Assembly: GCF_028453695.1 (NCBI RefSeq)
Contig: NC_135778.1
Location: 33,903,214-33,967,213, forward strand
Origin: Augochlora pura
Taxonomy: Eukaryota; Arthropoda; Insecta; Hymenoptera; Halictidae
Reading direction: 5' to 3'
Length of the DNA: 64,000 nt
The position numbers were made by a program, and so were the translations under genes. Under the pieces are notes generated by a model, which had not been told where the DNA came from, did no database searches, and saw only the letters and a program-made list of their open reading frames with translations. Positions 48,568 to 63,100 of the stretch are shown here, piece by piece. Each line of letters begins with the position of its first letter. Within the stretch, counting starts at the first letter, position 1.

Positions 48568-51473
48568 TTATTCTAATGCCATTCCTTCGTCATCGTCTTT
48601 CTTATCAGGACTAGTTGTTGGCGAGGCTTGCTTAGCACTAGTCTCCTCCTGTTCTTGCTGTGTTTGCTCTTGGCCTGTCTTTGATTCGGTTTCGAGAGCA
48701 GTGACGAATTCTTCGATATTGCCACTGGCCGCCGCATTGACTGCATCTGGTCCCAAGCCGAATTGCTGGATGACAGGTCCCGCCTGGCCTGACTGCAAAG
48801 CAGACCAGAACATTGATAGCGCCTGGGAGAACTGGGGAGACAATAGCGTGGTACACAGTTGGTCCCCTGGCGGTAAGTGCGGTCTCATTTCACGCTCCAG
48901 GCTTTCAGAAGCAGAGATCGCCGCACGGATGGCATTGGTCAACTCGGTTGCAACGCCCCTCTGCCGGACAATAAGCTGCGCTGTAGCTGGCCGAAAACAA
49001 CAGACAATCCCAGAGGAACTTCCCCAACTGCCCAGCAGAGCTAGAGTCTCCGACAGCCAGGAAAAGTTAATGCGTAGAAATATATTAAACGAGAATAAAA
49101 CCATGCCTCTGTCCATTGGTTTTATAACATTGATATTATAATTTCCCACAGTCTATACTGTGTAATTTTTAGTAATACAGATTTTATCATACGCTCTGGG
49201 ACATGAAACAAATTTACAGAATGTTACAATGGTGAAATTTTGAAGTCTTCTTGTATCCAATATGTCATTTTAATAAATTTACAGTGATTTTTATAAATTT
49301 TGATGCATTGAAATATAGTTTAGACGAAAAATATAATATTTAATTTTACATATATATATATATTGATTTAAATTTCGCGAGAATTGAGCATGGCACAAGT
49401 AAATAACTTACAAGATTGTATTCAACACGTCAAAATTTATAACAATCACTTCAAATTTGTTAGTGTTATTAGCAAAGTTTTCAAATACTAGAAGTCATAT
49501 TTAAATACTTACTATAGAAGCATAAAATACCAGTGTTAATGAGAATGTTAAAACAGTATTGTACAAAATATTCGTCTATGTTACACTTCGTTTTGCCATA
49601 CTTGTTAACCAGAAAGATGATCACTAACTGTACATATGCACTTATTTAAGAAGATTACAAGACTATCACAGCAATCAACAAGATTAAGTATTATTCCATG
49701 TATACTATCAAGAGCACATTCTAATCTTGATAATGATATCTATAGAAGACAATATATTGCACTAAAGGAATTACTAGATTACAGTAAACTGTATCATTAA
49801 ATAAAATATTTGTTTATACAAAAAAATTAACACAAATATTGTGAAATTCTTAGTTCTGTTTCCAGGATAAATAAATTGTTAACATGACTCAAATATATTT
49901 AAGATTTCACACAAATTATTATAACCGTGCTTCATTACAATAGTTTATGCTAAATTTTCAAAATTTCAGTATATGTACATTTAGGCAATGACATACAATG
50001 CAGAAAGCAAAAACAAAGACGATAAACTAATTCATGCTTCATTATTCATAGAATTTCATTTCTTCGCTTTATTTTATCTTTAATTCTGAACATATAAATT
50101 AATCTAATATTAGTAAGAACAAATAGAATTGAAGGTATAAATAAAGCCAAAAAATAATTACATCTGTTACCAGTTGTTAGTAACAATAAAACAAGTGTGC
50201 AAACTGAATTCACATAGTAACATCACATATACTAAACATAAATAATTCAAAGAATACAAGATATTACCTGAACAACAATTTCAGCTCCAACAGGTGGCGG
50301 AATATCGGACAAAAAGTTTTGAAGATCGCTCAGCTGTATTTTGTTGTTACCAGTGGTAGCAGTAGTTCCTGGTGTTGATGGAGCAGGTGTCTTAGCTGCA
50401 GGTTTACTTTCACCTAAAGAAAACTTTATATATATAAACACACCTATACTTTTGTACCAGTTTACTCACTATTTGGCTTAGGTGTATCATTAGTTGTTGA
50501 TGGAGAAGAAATCGTTTGAGTTGCAGGCCTGGTAGTAGTATTCCTTGTACTATCGCTGGTCGATGTTGTTGTAGAAGCCCTGGCACTCTGGACAACCTGT
50601 GGTCTGGTCATTGTTCCCAATAAATTGTTTATTCCTCCCATTTGGCCTACCCCTCCAAATAATTGAATTAACTGTTGCTGGGACATGTTGTTTAGTAAAT
50701 TTTGGATATCTCCTTCTGTATTTGGATTGCCACTCCTTTGAGAGCCTGGAGTTGGTGGGTAGTTCAGGACTTCGTTGATCTTTCTACAGTGTTCCTCATC
50801 TTTGTCCGTTTTCAAGCTCTATAAGGTAAAATAATAAGTAATAAGTATATATCAAATAAAATTGAACACACTGACAAACTAATAAGAAATTTCGTTAAAA
50901 AATATGTAATGTGACCTAGTTTAATATGCAGCTTGTTCGGTATTGTATCAAGAATCATCTAGGATAACAACTTTGTACTACATTCGAAAAAACAAATCTA
51001 TTATATAGATGGAAACTCACCTGGAGCCAAACGAAAAACTTTTTGTTGGTTGATTTAAATTTTAAGAGATATACTCGTCCAGTTTTGCACTGGGGAACAT
51101 GTTTAAACTCACAGTCATCAGGAAAAATAATTAAATCCTGTAGGAGTAGAAAATAAACGCTGCATTAATAATTACAAATGTGAACAGAAAAATATGAAGT
51201 TAACGGACGATACAATTCTGTATGATTAAGAAATCTGATGGAGATTGGAAATAAATTGTAAAATATTCTTACATCTTCAACGAAACCTGTAGTACGATCC
51301 TTCCAACAGAAATGCATCAAGGAATCATCAGATTGATAAACGTAAAGCTGTCCCTTTCGTGTGTCTGGATAAACCATCTTCCCCTTCATAGTCATTTTTC
51401 CAGCTTTGAATTCAACCAGATTTTTTGAACTGCTGCGGGACACACTGTTACCAAAAAGCGCTGCTCCCGACAT
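48568..51473 (-). CDS. ADRM1: Proteasomal ubiquitin receptor ADRM1/Rpn13
   Basis: Rpn13 sits on the 19S cap (via Rpn2), binds ubiquitin with its Pru domain and recruits the deubiquitinase UCH37/UCHL5 through its C-terminal DEUBAD domain. Exons, 5' to 3': 51473-51273, 51137-51021, 50818-50470, 50413-50268, 48975-48568; phases agree, total 406 aa (human 407). Residues 10-130 form the Pru domain: LVEFKAGKMTMKGKMVYPDT, SDDSLMHFCWKDRTTG, VEDDLIIFPDDCEFKHVPQC. A Ser/Thr/Pro-rich linker (about 165-245) follows, then IQLSDLQNFLSDI and the DEUBAD part (LSPQFSQALSMFWSALQSGQ), and an acidic/Lys tail (KKDDDEGMALE). The first 35 residues of exon 5 are less like the family than the rest; the acceptor chosen (GCGCAG/CTTATTG) keeps the frame. 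Confidence 0.95.
49000..50267 (-). other. ADRM1 intron 4, AT-rich
   Basis: The largest ADRM1 intron. No additional coding exon is seen. It contains a short TA run (about 49351-49364). Confidence 0.6.
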
Positions 51474-54400
51474 GATTGATCTTTTTGACTATACGTGTTC
51501 CGTTTTGATAAATATAATTGAACCTCAATAGGCAGTTAATTTTTCCTGTACCGTGCGATGATGACAGAGCACTTCAAAATGGCGTGTCCGGAGGTTCGCA
51601 GTTTCATATTCGAATTTCGAACGCCATCTGTAGACAATTGCCGGAAGTTTATACACGATTACAAGTCAGTGCTGCCTCTTTTCGAGAAACGATGAAGTTT
51701 CGTTCGATGTAGGTACAATACCCTAAAAACGCCCAAACTGTTAGACAAAATGACCGACAGTCGCACCGGAAGGAGCTTCATTGTTTCACCGAAAGAGGCG
51801 CCATTTTTGTTCTACGCAGAGTCGCCTAAAAAGATTAATTACAACAAAATTAAGACGCACAAAGATAAACGAAGAATAGTAAATTTTTTATGAAAAGCAG
51901 CAGAAAAATCGTGCCGGATTATACACTGCGTCTTCTGGAAAAACAAAGTATGTACCTTCATCTAGGGAGATTATAATTTGAAAAGAATTGCGACAGCGTA
52001 ATAACAATTTAAAAATTATTAATTGTTTGTTCATACAATATATATTATATGTAAACTCATGTTATTTCTGTACCAAGAAGACAGTTTAAAAAAATATTTA
52101 ATGCTGTTTCCCGTGCTACATTCTACATATGTATATGTCAACCGTGGTGTCAGTAGGGTTGTCAACTGCGTGAGCGCATAGGCGCAGCCGCACAGGGGTC
52201 CTCCATTCACAGCATGTACTCCTGTTTGCGTGTGGGCGTACGAAGGACGATGAAAGTGCTTTTGACACATCGATCGGGTTCAATCGACGTCTAAAAACGA
52301 AAAACATTGGACGTCTAAGATTGATGAACAAGAAAGAACACAATAGGAATATTCTCGATCTAAATGAGCAACCATGGACGTCCATATGTGGCCGATACCG
52401 TACATTCATACCTCCTCTATATTTTAATCAAATCGTTCTCAGACAAAGGGTTCATTGTTGTCAATTAATTCGAGTAATTTCCATGCCTTAGAACCCAGAC
52501 GTTATCGGGAATATTAGAAAATCCGTCTGTCGAGATATTGGCAAGACCGTCAGCGAAAAAAAACTGTCAATCTGCTCGAAAACCCGGGATTGTAGTACCA
52601 GGCGGTCAGGAACATGTTCGAGGTTCGCGAAAAGCTACAGGAATTGTGTTTGTGGAACACCCCCGACGAGGAGAGTAATACTGAAATACGCGCCTGTTTC
52701 ACAGGATAGTAAGCTCGATGGAGGTTCATCGTCGTAGCGAATTCCCTTCTCAGCGTACTCGATAGGAAAACGTTTCAAAATGTTTAAATTATTTTATATT
52801 GTACATATACAAGAATTAAGTTAGGAAACGGCGACAATGGTTTAAATGTTTTGTAACTGATATCGAAGATACGAAACAATAAATAATGGATGGAACGTTG
52901 AATGGAACAATTTATGCAATGTTCATGCACCACCAATGGCGTAGCTTTTAATTCACTACAGAAAATCATTATCTTTATAAACATGTCCGTGGCTCGAACG
53001 AAGCTGTTCCATTCTTAGAATTGTCAATTAAGTCAGATGTACAGGGTATATATCTCCTTCCGGACGATTCAATTTGTAGGTCACGTTTGAATTGTGTATT
53101 TCTCAGTGGACACCATTGAACGAGGAAAAGGAACAGGCGGGTAACCTACCAGGAGCTCATGCGAATTTCGCACGAGAATGGCAACGCGCAGGCTTCAATA
53201 AACCACAAAGGCTGACGATGGTGGCGGTGCTCGAGAACAGAATAGAGGGTGGACAACGAGTACTAGGGGTGAGCATGGCGGTATAGATGACAAGAAGTGG
53301 AATTCGTGCGAAACGATCAACCTAGAACAATGCTAAAAATGAAATAAAACATTATTTCATGTATTCACAGCTTTCCCGTCAAGCTCGCAATTAACAATGA
53401 CGCTTCTATAGTTTACCGTCTGGAATGGTTCCACGTAAACAGGCGAGTCCTCTCAGATTTCGACAATGCCGAACTGTCCCCTTTTCGCTGGTACAATCAA
53501 CACGCCTGGCAGAAGTTACGAGGGCATAACGTTCGGTACAGTGTGTGCAGGTAAAGTGCGGAGCGTAGCACGTAAATCGTAAAAGCTTGCGCCGGTAGAA
53601 TACCATCGGGTACGAAGAGTATCGCGCGGCAGGCGTGTATGCGGCTATCGGTGTACCCGTATAAAGTTTCCCTGGAGTAGAATAGCGGTATTAGAATGTA
53701 TTGCGAGTAAGGATATTCGGCTTTTATGCCCGGGACGGTAGAAGTTAAAGGCCGTTACACACGGGTAGTCACGAGCTCTATTGGAAAAGCTTGCGCTGAG
53801 ATCATCGGGCTAATGCTGAAATAGAAACGAGACGTTGCGGACCTAATCTTTCGCTTGTTCTGAATCGGCGATCTCCGAGCCCCGAAGCGTCTCGAGAAAT
53901 CTGCGGATACGCTACAACGATTCACGGGAATATTTGAAACCTATATGCTCCTAGTTGGATCTCTTTCGGATACGTGTTCGGCTTTGACAACATTTCTCGG
54001 TGTATCCGACGTGGAACAGCTTCGAGTCCGGCCTCGGATAACAGAGTTCATCGTTCTGCGTTCTGGAGGGGCATTTGAAAGTTTCAGGGGCTCAAAGGAT
54101 GAAAAAGGGCCTTCCGCGGGGGAGGCAGGAGAGTTTTCAAAGGCGGGAGAGAGGGTGGTTTGTCAGGACACAAGACTGGCACCCTTCAAAGAAAGGAGGG
54201 AAACTCGACGATTGCTCGGTCCAATTAAGGTGGCGCCTAGCGCTCGGCAATGAGTCGAGTAGCGTGCAGAAATAAAGCCGAACGAAGGGTGCGAGAGCTA
54301 AGATCGGACCTCGTTTCTCTCTTCTTTCGCTTTATCTTTCTCTTTTCCCCTCCCTTTTTATCTTCGTCCTCTGGTCGAACCGAGCGTTGCCAGGCGACAG

Positions 54401-55000
54401 GAGCGCAGGCCACTCTCGAAGATGCTTTAGAGGGGCCACGCGAAGAGGACGAACTTTTGACCTTTTGAGAGCGGCTCCTTGAACCGCCGCTCTATGGCCC
54501 CTCTGTGAAGATGGTCCTAGGGATAACGGGCTGTGTCCTTGGGGTTAACGCACCCTAGAGGAGCGTCAGAGACTTTGAGGATGATACCCATGGAAGACCC
54601 TTCGTTCTTGTGTCTCGTTTCTCATGTCAATTCATTACCGACAAACGTATCGCTACCCTCGCGATCCTCTTTAACAACAATCTTCCAGAAATTATATTAT
54701 ATTAATTTATTCGACAACGCGTTATCAGTATTACCATCGAAGCGCATTTTACTGATGCGGTATAAACAATAGTTTCAAAGCAGAGAGCCATAAAAACGAG
54801 CTTACAGTACTTTTTGCGAGGCATTCACGTACGGTTTGCGCCCGTATTCGGTATTGCACGGACGCGTACACACGGAGGCGGCTACGTAACGCGGTTCTCA
54901 TAAAACGTAAGGGTACATTGATCTCGTACAGCGGTTATATGTGCAGCGCGGGTTTAAAGACCGAGATAGATACAGTACCGTCGAAAATTTTAGAATTCTC
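51474..55000. other. ADRM1 promoter side and intergenic DNA
   Basis: AAAATGGCGTGTCC near 51575 and GCGCCATTTTTG near 51794 are weak YY1-like sites upstream of ADRM1. A 47-codon frame at 51750-51892 (+) has no recognisable family. Further right, open frames are short and unsupported. Confidence 0.35.
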
Positions 55001-56082
55001 CGGTGTCGCTTCTGGATATACGAACGAATCAATTTATTTACGCGTGTTCCGTGGGCGACGGAATGAATAAAATTCTCCACGAAAGTAGGAAGTATTCGCG
55101 CGCAGCGCGCGAGTATTGCGTTCAGCGCACCGGTGCCCCAACAGCTCCGCGACCCTCCTTGCGTTGCTGCATTAGGGCGAGATAACGATGTAGCATCTCA
55201 AACGACAACAACAATGTTCGACGAGCTGCGTGCACATTGCCCGCGCACAGGCGCCGTTCGGAAAATCCTTGTTCATCCGCCGGCGTGGATGGCCGGTGGA
55301 AAGAGACGCGCGTCGACCGAAAACGCTGTGCAACATTTTATTCGCATCGTCGTATGTACAAGAATGTTTATATCACCGTAGATTATTATTAGCAGGCCGC
55401 TACCACGGGTTTACTATCACGGACCAACGATGCTAAATACACGGAGACCCGAATACATCGAGGAAACGACGCCAGCCAAGGCGCTAATTAAATGCGAGCG
55501 CAAAGCTCGGTTCGCTCGATCGTAAAGGTCCTTTACCGTCCCTTCGCCTAATCTCGCCGAACTGCATAAAATTTTTAGAGGCTGCAGCCGGCCAAGGATT
55601 CGCGCGGCCCTCCTTCCGGCATAATGACTAGCGGGGAAACTGCCATCAGCTGTACCGGGAATTATTCAACGGACTTTTAAGTCCGCGCGGGAGGGCCGCG
55701 ACGCCGCGATCGATGCAGCTCGATTAGACGACCCCGCCGAACGCCGAGGATAAAAAGGAGACGGTGCTCCTTCGACCGTCGGAAGTCCGAGCCCCCGACT
55801 TCCGGTTAGGCTCGCACGCACAGAAAACCCAATTCCAGGGTGCCCGGCTCGCCGCCGCAGCAGCCGCTTCAAGCTCGCCCGAGCAGACCTACTACGGTTT
55901 TACGAGCGTAATTTATGGCAGCGCGTCAGTTGGCGTCGCGATAAACTCATTGCAACCGTGTAACGACAATGTGTACAAGCAGCACCCGGAAAAATCGACA
56001 CTGAAAACGTCCCTCGGTCGAAAATATGTGCTCTTCACTTTGGAACGCCCACTGCGAGCATTTTACACGCCCTTCGAGACTG

Positions 56083-56290
56083 AGCAATGTAACCACACCC
56101 ATTTGGACAGTCTACAATGAAGAGCAACGTAGGCACGCCCATTGAGACAATTAAGCGAGAGTGGAGCAGCTAGACCACGGCTATTGAGGCAGTCCGGAGA
56201 GAGGGAGACAACGTAAGCACGCCCACTAAGGCAGTCTACAGGTAGAAACAACGTAACCACGCCCGTTGTAGTAGTTTAGAGGGAGTGGCT
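56083..56290 (+). repeat. Degenerate ~41-bp tandem repeat, 5 units
   Basis: Units begin near 56085, 56121, 56163, 56207 and 56247. The shared core resembles CAACGTAACCACGCCCATTG, followed by a GGCAGTCTA-like segment and a GAGAGGGAG-like end. Unit length is 36-44 bp. Confidence 0.75.
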
Positions 56291-57123
56291 CGCCTACTGA
56301 AACACTCTGTATTATCGGAATGAACAAAGCCACTCTCGCTGAAGGCTCTTCGCACCGAAAATCCAAGCCAAACCCAATTCTATCGGAAGTTTGGCAATCT
56401 TCGTCTGCTTTAAAATCGAAACAGTCAAGTTTCGAGGCGGTAGGAGAACTTTAATATTTTCCCTGGTCGAGTTTCTTCGACGCAGTTTGAGAATGGTATC
56501 ACACTAATAGACGCATTTGCTCGGTGGCAAGCTATGCATGCCCGACGAATGCCCCGGATGCAGTAGGAGGCTTCTCGTGTGCCAGATCCCGCGTCTTTCG
56601 TCGTGGAGGCGCGCGGGCGAGCTCGCTGCCGGGGGAGCGTGTGAGTGTGAATAGCGCGCCAGACGACCGGCGCCACAAGGAATCCCCACGTACACCTGAA
56701 CCGAACCCCAGTCTGAGCGATCGCTTGCGTAATATCTCGACGAACGGCTGTCGACGCAGTCTATACTATTTCCGTGACGTTCCGTCTGCAGGGACTCGGT
56801 TTCAGTCGGCTCGACCTCGAACCACGCCGACGATTCATCCGAAGCTGCTGCGAGGAGTCGCCCTAGCCGCTCTACACGTCGCCGTATACGATCCCATCAA
56901 TCTGCCAGAAAACTCTCGTTCAATTAGAATCGAGGCAGCTTCGAATTTCCCGCTGTTGCGGAATTCGAGCCGTTGCGGGACCCGCAGGACGTGCGAACGG
57001 GTAACGTAATCTAGTGGTCCGTTGGCAAACGATGATCCAGGGTGCCGAGGATTATAGCTCCGACGTACGCGTATCGAGCCACCCCCGCGAATCGGTCGAA
57101 TTTTCCAAACGATATATGTTATT

Positions 57124-57150
57124 ATATGTATATATATATATATATATATT
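57124..57150. repeat. (TA)n microsatellite
   Basis: An alternating TA run of about 25 bp, followed by TTTTATTTCAG. Confidence 0.95.
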
Positions 57151-57159
57151 TTATTTCAG

Positions 57160-60100
57160 CCGAGCCCGCTAATAAAAGTTCGCGGAATTTCTCTGACGCA
57201 ATTAGAGCGTGTCAGCTCGTTGTGGACAGTTATACCGGGAGAGATATTTACTGAATGAGACGAAAGTATGAAATAATTTTCGCGGAGTAGTAGGGGGGGA
57301 ATAGAACAACCTCAGCGCATTCCAGGCAAGGTAGTTACTGGATAGGTCCGCGCAGCATGATTTAAATAGAATGTGCAATTTACCGGCGACATAGCGAACA
57401 CAAGAACCTGTTTTCCTTCGGACCTGACAGATTTAAAGCAGTCGATGGGTCCTTATCTGTGTTGTAACGGTGAAAATAACTCGCACGGTTTTCTTCTAAC
57501 CGCTGTCTGAACACAATCGTCATATTTCCTCCGCGGGAAAGGTCCGTGCCCGTGCCGCTGCAAGTTTTGCGAATAAAAATTCGCGGACGAGGCACCGGAG
57601 CGTAATTCAAAGTCTCCGCGAAATTTTGGACTATAAATTTCGGAGCATTTTTGTCGCAGGAAATAAACTGTGAAGGAACTACGACCGCGTATCGGGAAAA
57701 CGACGATCTCGCTGTGTAGAATCAGTTCAGTGGTATCAGCATCAGGATCGACACTGTAAGCCGTCATTTTTTTCCCGTAGCTCACGGGCTCGTATTAATT
57801 CACCGTTGCTTCGAAATCGCGGAACACCTGCTTCCATGCCTTCCGCGATGCGCTGCGCCTAATTGTAACTACAGAAATGATAATTTGCGGGTAGCGCACC
57901 GTGGCGCTTGCCATTTAGAAATTACAGGCCTCACGGCGAACCTGATATCGCGGCGTTTGGTCGGTGCACGTGAGCTGTACGGTGCTCCGAACACCATAAC
58001 GAACATAAATCCCGTCGATTTCAGCGAATATTTTCGCCGATTTTTACAATTTTCCAAAACGAACACGCGCCGACGTTTCATTAAAATAATAACGATTTTC
58101 CGGCAAAGCACGATTTTTCCAATAAAATATCGTTCGAGTGACAAAACGAAATCTAACGGCTGCATTAATAATTCGCGGGAGCAGATTAACGGTGGATAAT
58201 CAAAAAGAAAAACGACGGGATCGTACGGGGGCTGCCCTAAACCACCAAGCAGGGCCGTAAAAAGAAGGTAAAGGCGGAAGGGCGAGGGAAGAGGAACAGT
58301 TGCAGGAGGTTCGAGGTAAAGCTGCCATAAACGAGACCGATAAAGCGTCAGGCCCGTAATAAGAGCTGGCAGAAAGTTAACTGAACCGTGAAGTCGAGTC
58401 TGAAGAGGGCCACAACGCCGGAGCAGTTCCAGGAACATCCTCTTCGAGAACACCGTGCTTGTCCTTTCTTGCTTCTCTTTTTCTCCGTTGCTCCCCTCGA
58501 TTTTTTATTCCCTGTTCCCGCCGCTCCTGCCATTCTGACATCGATTCCAATTTTTGGCCGTTGACTCTTCGGGGTTTGATAGCCATTTCCAACACCTGTA
58601 AAAAACGGCACGTTGATATCAGTGTAAATAATCTTTGTACGCACAGTGAAAAACGATACGACAGCAAAATCATTTCTCAAAATGCGCCCTATGTTTTTAT
58701 ACCGAGCGCCGAAGCATAAATCCCGCCTCTCGAAGGATTAAACACCGCCCCTTTGCCGGTTTGTCCCCGCCACGGCCAATCGGAGAGTTGAGGTGTGCCT
58801 GTAAATAAAATATGAAGCTCGAATATAGCGGAACAATGATAGAATGACGAGGATAGAACAAGGGTAACGACGGGAAATCGTTGAAATTTAACAGCAATCT
58901 GTCAACGGATAAAATAAAATGATCGCCGTTCATTTCCTTCGACTCTTTCGCGATCCCTACGGCTCGGAATTGAGAATGATTAATCGATATCTCTGTAGGT
59001 CGATTAAAATAGACGCCGAGGACAGGATTTCTGGGTGATGCGTGAGCGAAATCGTGATTTGGATGCCTGCCAAAATGTTGTCACGGTCTGCGTGGGCAAC
59101 GAAAGGCCTTGTGCATCTACGAAAATCATTGGGGAGGAATGTGGCTGTTAATTAGGGGTTTCTCGCGCGTTAAAGACTCCTGCCGGCACCGGAGCCGGAC
59201 GGAATCGGCAGGACGCGTTAACGAACGAAGCCACGGAACGATTCGCTGTTTCGTTTCGCGCGGCGGTGGCCGGCGCGACGGAAGATTTTCTTTTTCTCGG
59301 CTGTCGTAATAATACATCCGGCGGTGTTCTAAGGCTTCGATTCGAAGAAACGGAGTGCACGCACTGATATGGTCTACCAACGATTGCACGGTTGTCGGTC
59401 TGCCAAATATTTGACGTCTTTTAATACGGTAAACGTTACGTACCCGGTTTCTGGCGTGCTCGCCACGAGCATAAATCGAAACCAGAGTGAACGATCGTGC
59501 CAAGTCGAGGTGTAACAAACGGCGCTTCGGGAAATAATGACGTTCGAACGAGAATCGCAGTCGGCGAGGATCCGGTGGCAGCTGGATAGATCATTCTTTT
59601 TATTCCTTTCGACACGCGTGTTCGACGCATAACGAAAGACAACGGAAACCTGACGCAACGTAGGCGCGGTGATCGTGATCAATCGCGATAGAATGTGAAA
59701 GATGTGAAATTACAAGAATTATGGCCCGCGTCGCATGATGCGCCTCTTCCAGGAAGAGCCAGTCGCCGCCTAATGAAGTCACTCCGCGTCTAAAGTTCAT
59801 CGTGATTTGTTTCAGATTCCGCGCGGTAGCCACGGGCCACGCCGGACCGATATAACCGTGGACCACCGGCGAAAATAGATCTGGAAAAATATTTTGGTGG
59901 ACGGTCGATACGAGGTAAACAAAGATTAACGTCAGTTGACCGCAGGCCAAGCACTTTCGGGAAATCGCGGCGGTATTCCCTGTCGCCTGGATTCTCTCGT
60001 TTTCCTGTCGTTCCGAACCGTCACTTCCGGTTCAAATTTCGATCGCATACGACCACCGAATCACTCCTACATACTCCGGTGATTTTTTCGGAAAAGATTA

Positions 60101-63100
60101 TTACGAGTGATTCTTCGGCGAGTTCTTTAAAGGATCGAGCAAGGTCGGCGAGGCGAGGTCCGCGCGCGTTCGCTTGCAGAAAATTCCCGGCGACCCTCGG
60201 CCGCGGGTCCCCGGCATTCTCGACTAGGTTAGACGCGGTTGCAGGAAAGTGGTGTGAACGAAACGCGAAATAAGGGCAAGACAACGAAAGCAGAGATTTC
60301 GAAGCCGGGGCTCTGGCAGAGTGCCACACACTCTCGCGGCAGCTAGCCGCCGAAAGAGCGTGGGAGTGGAATTCCCTGATTCTCGCGAGCCTTATTTTGG
60401 GAGCGGCTGGTTCAACCGCCCGGAAGCAGGACTTACAAATTTGGAGCGGTGGCCCATTTTTTTTCACCGTCGTTGCTCTGGCTCCAACTCAGCCGAATTC
60501 ACCGGGCGATTCTCGGAAACCGGTCCGCCCACGCGTTCGTAGCCACCTTTCCCCCTGGTTCGCCTCCATTTCTCTGGAATATTTTTATTTTCTACGCTCT
60601 CGTATGTTTGCTCGTGTGTACACACGGGATACACGCCAGACTTTTCTCAGGACTTTCCCCTGCATCCGAACAGAGCGAGCTGTTTTTCCGAGCTCTGCTT
60701 TTCCGATCTGAACGATCCTCGACGGTGCCGCATTGAATTTCGCACGGCTCTCGATGCGCTATCAAATGACCTATCGATTTTCGGCGAGTCCACCTCCACG
60801 GTTTATTCGATTTTCATCTGATCCAACCCTGTTTGCAAATCGTGCCATCGCCTCGCTCCTGTTTCAGACGTGGTTTGTTCCTTTTTATTACCATTTTTTC
60901 AATTTTATAAATATAACATTGATAAGCGTGCGTCAGTAGCGTTTAGACTGTATATAATGATTTAAAGTTAGATTATAAATGCTATATAAATCACAAGAAA
61001 CAAAGACCAATGCATAGACTTGGTCTAGAGGAACGAAATCCGTGAATTCCGAGCACCGTTTTAAAAATAAATATCTATTTATCTAGACGCGGCGACAATG
61101 CAAAAACGATTGAAGCAACTGCAGAGAAAAGCGTCGATTCTTTGGCCCTCTGTCGTCGATTGCGCGAGTTAGCCCGGCACAGTTTAATTTGCTCCGGGAA
61201 TAATATTTTTACCATCGACCAGGAGAATCTCGTTGTTCGATTCGATAGAGAATCGATGGTGTCTAACGTCGTGTAGTAGATGCTGCGATTGAATACATGA
61301 ATAGCTAACGGTGCCGATAGCGATCGTTGCAACACGTGAACGCCACCAAGAGACGGAGCCGGCAGTGGCAGGCCACGTAGGCAGGAAGTGATAGCGCGTC
61401 AACCTTCGTGCGATTTCTCACCTGTAGGTAACGACATTCCACGACGGATTGGCTTCGACCAGTCTTGTACAGATCCTCCATAACGCTTACCAAACGATGC
61501 CGATCGGTATAATAATAATCGATCGGTAGGATAGAAACCAGGTGGAACACGGAGCTCCGCGCGGTGGTTCTACGTTTCGCGGAAATTATAGGAATTCCCG
61601 GGCCGGTCGACGGAATCCGCGCAAAGGCGATCGCCGACGAGCAAATCGAAAGTAAAACGGACTCCTTTCTGGGGGAGAAGAAGCAAGATATTCCCCGCGC
61701 GTCACCATTTGCTCAGGAATTCCGTTCGGTAATTCATGGAGACAAAATCGTGCAATCCGAAGAGGATTCTGCGAAAAGAATGCCCCCGGACAGGGCACAG
61801 GAGGAACACGGCTGCTTCGCCGTCTTCTGGCGGTGCTTTGACGCTCTTTCTTTCGGTCGAATATCGGGGATTGTCTTTTTTAGTAGAAAACGATCGGAAT
61901 CTTAATATATTAGGTGTAGATGCACGTTTTTAGAGGACGCCGCTGGCGACGTTACTCGGGAAACTGCTTTCTAGTATACCCCGTCGATTTTCCCCAACAT
62001 TTTTCAGCCTCGCAACGAAAATTCGAATCGCGACGGCTTCGATCGAAAATCGGAGAACCGGCTTACCGGCTGCTGCCGCGGTTGCCTAGGTCGGCGGAAA
62101 AAATGTGGAGTTGATTAGACCGGGGGCTTCTTCGGGCGGAGAAAAAAAAGGAACGGAGGACGTCGAACGGGGAAGGCATGCGTGCCGCATGAATCGCACG
62201 CGTCCGCCGCACCTGAAACGAGAGAAAGAGGGCGGCCGAGGAGAGAGAAATAGAGCAAAGGGAATCTCTCCTCTCTCGCGTTTCGCCTCGCTTCGAGATC
62301 TCGCTCGCCTCGCATTCGCCTCCATTCAACAGGCCGCGGCCACGGGTTTCCAAACGACCGGCCGCTTCCTTGAAACCCTGAGGGGCAGGGTGCCCCGTGC
62401 TCCCGGTCCCGAAGGAGACCGCAGCTCGGAATACTGGTTCCCCATTCAAACGTTCTTGCGCCGCTGGCATCCTTCGATTGCCTACCAAGAAACTCCTTGA
62501 TATTCCGCTGCCGCGCCGATCCAGTTCCTCTTGAAACGTTGATAATGCTAAAAGAAAGTCATGGGTCTCCCCGGTGCCGGCTCGGGGACCAGTCGGCCCA
62601 ATACGATCAGCGAGCCTCGCTCCTCCCAAAACTACGTCGTAGCCTTTTTTCATGGTAAATCTTTGCTCCTGCGCCCCTCAGTTATCACAGTCGTTACGCT
62701 GAATCTTCATTCATTTCCACGACGTTTCGCAACATTGTTGCAAGATTCATCGTTCAGTTGGACTTGTTAATCCTTCGCGGTCGAGCAGCGATTCCGAGGC
62801 ATCGGTCTGAAAAGTGCGAAGAAAACAGAAGATCAGTTTTGGGAACGTACCCCGGATGCATTTACCATTACTTCCAAAACAGGCGGACTATTTGAAAGGG
62901 TTCTATCTCTTTGAAAAAGTTTCTCGCGATCGCCGAAGACGAAAGCGCGGCGATGCTCTCGGATAACAGGTAGTGCGATCGCGACCGAGCGAAAACGCGG
63001 CGACGATACAGAGGAAAAAAGAGGATCCGGTGCAAAGCAGTTCTCCGAGGCTGTGTCAATGTGTCAGAGAGGTGGTTCGCCTGCCTTTTATGTTCACGTA

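Noticed and set aside
51750..51892. 47-codon plus-strand ORF upstream of ADRM1
   Set aside because: Short, no family, no poly(A) or splice evidence.
57869..58453. 194-codon minus-strand open frame
   Set aside because: Hydrophobic but without a recognisable domain, start context or splice sites; opposite-strand frames are equally open.
62063..62653. 196-codon minus-strand open frame
   Set aside because: GC-rich DNA with overlapping frames on the other strand and no family pattern.
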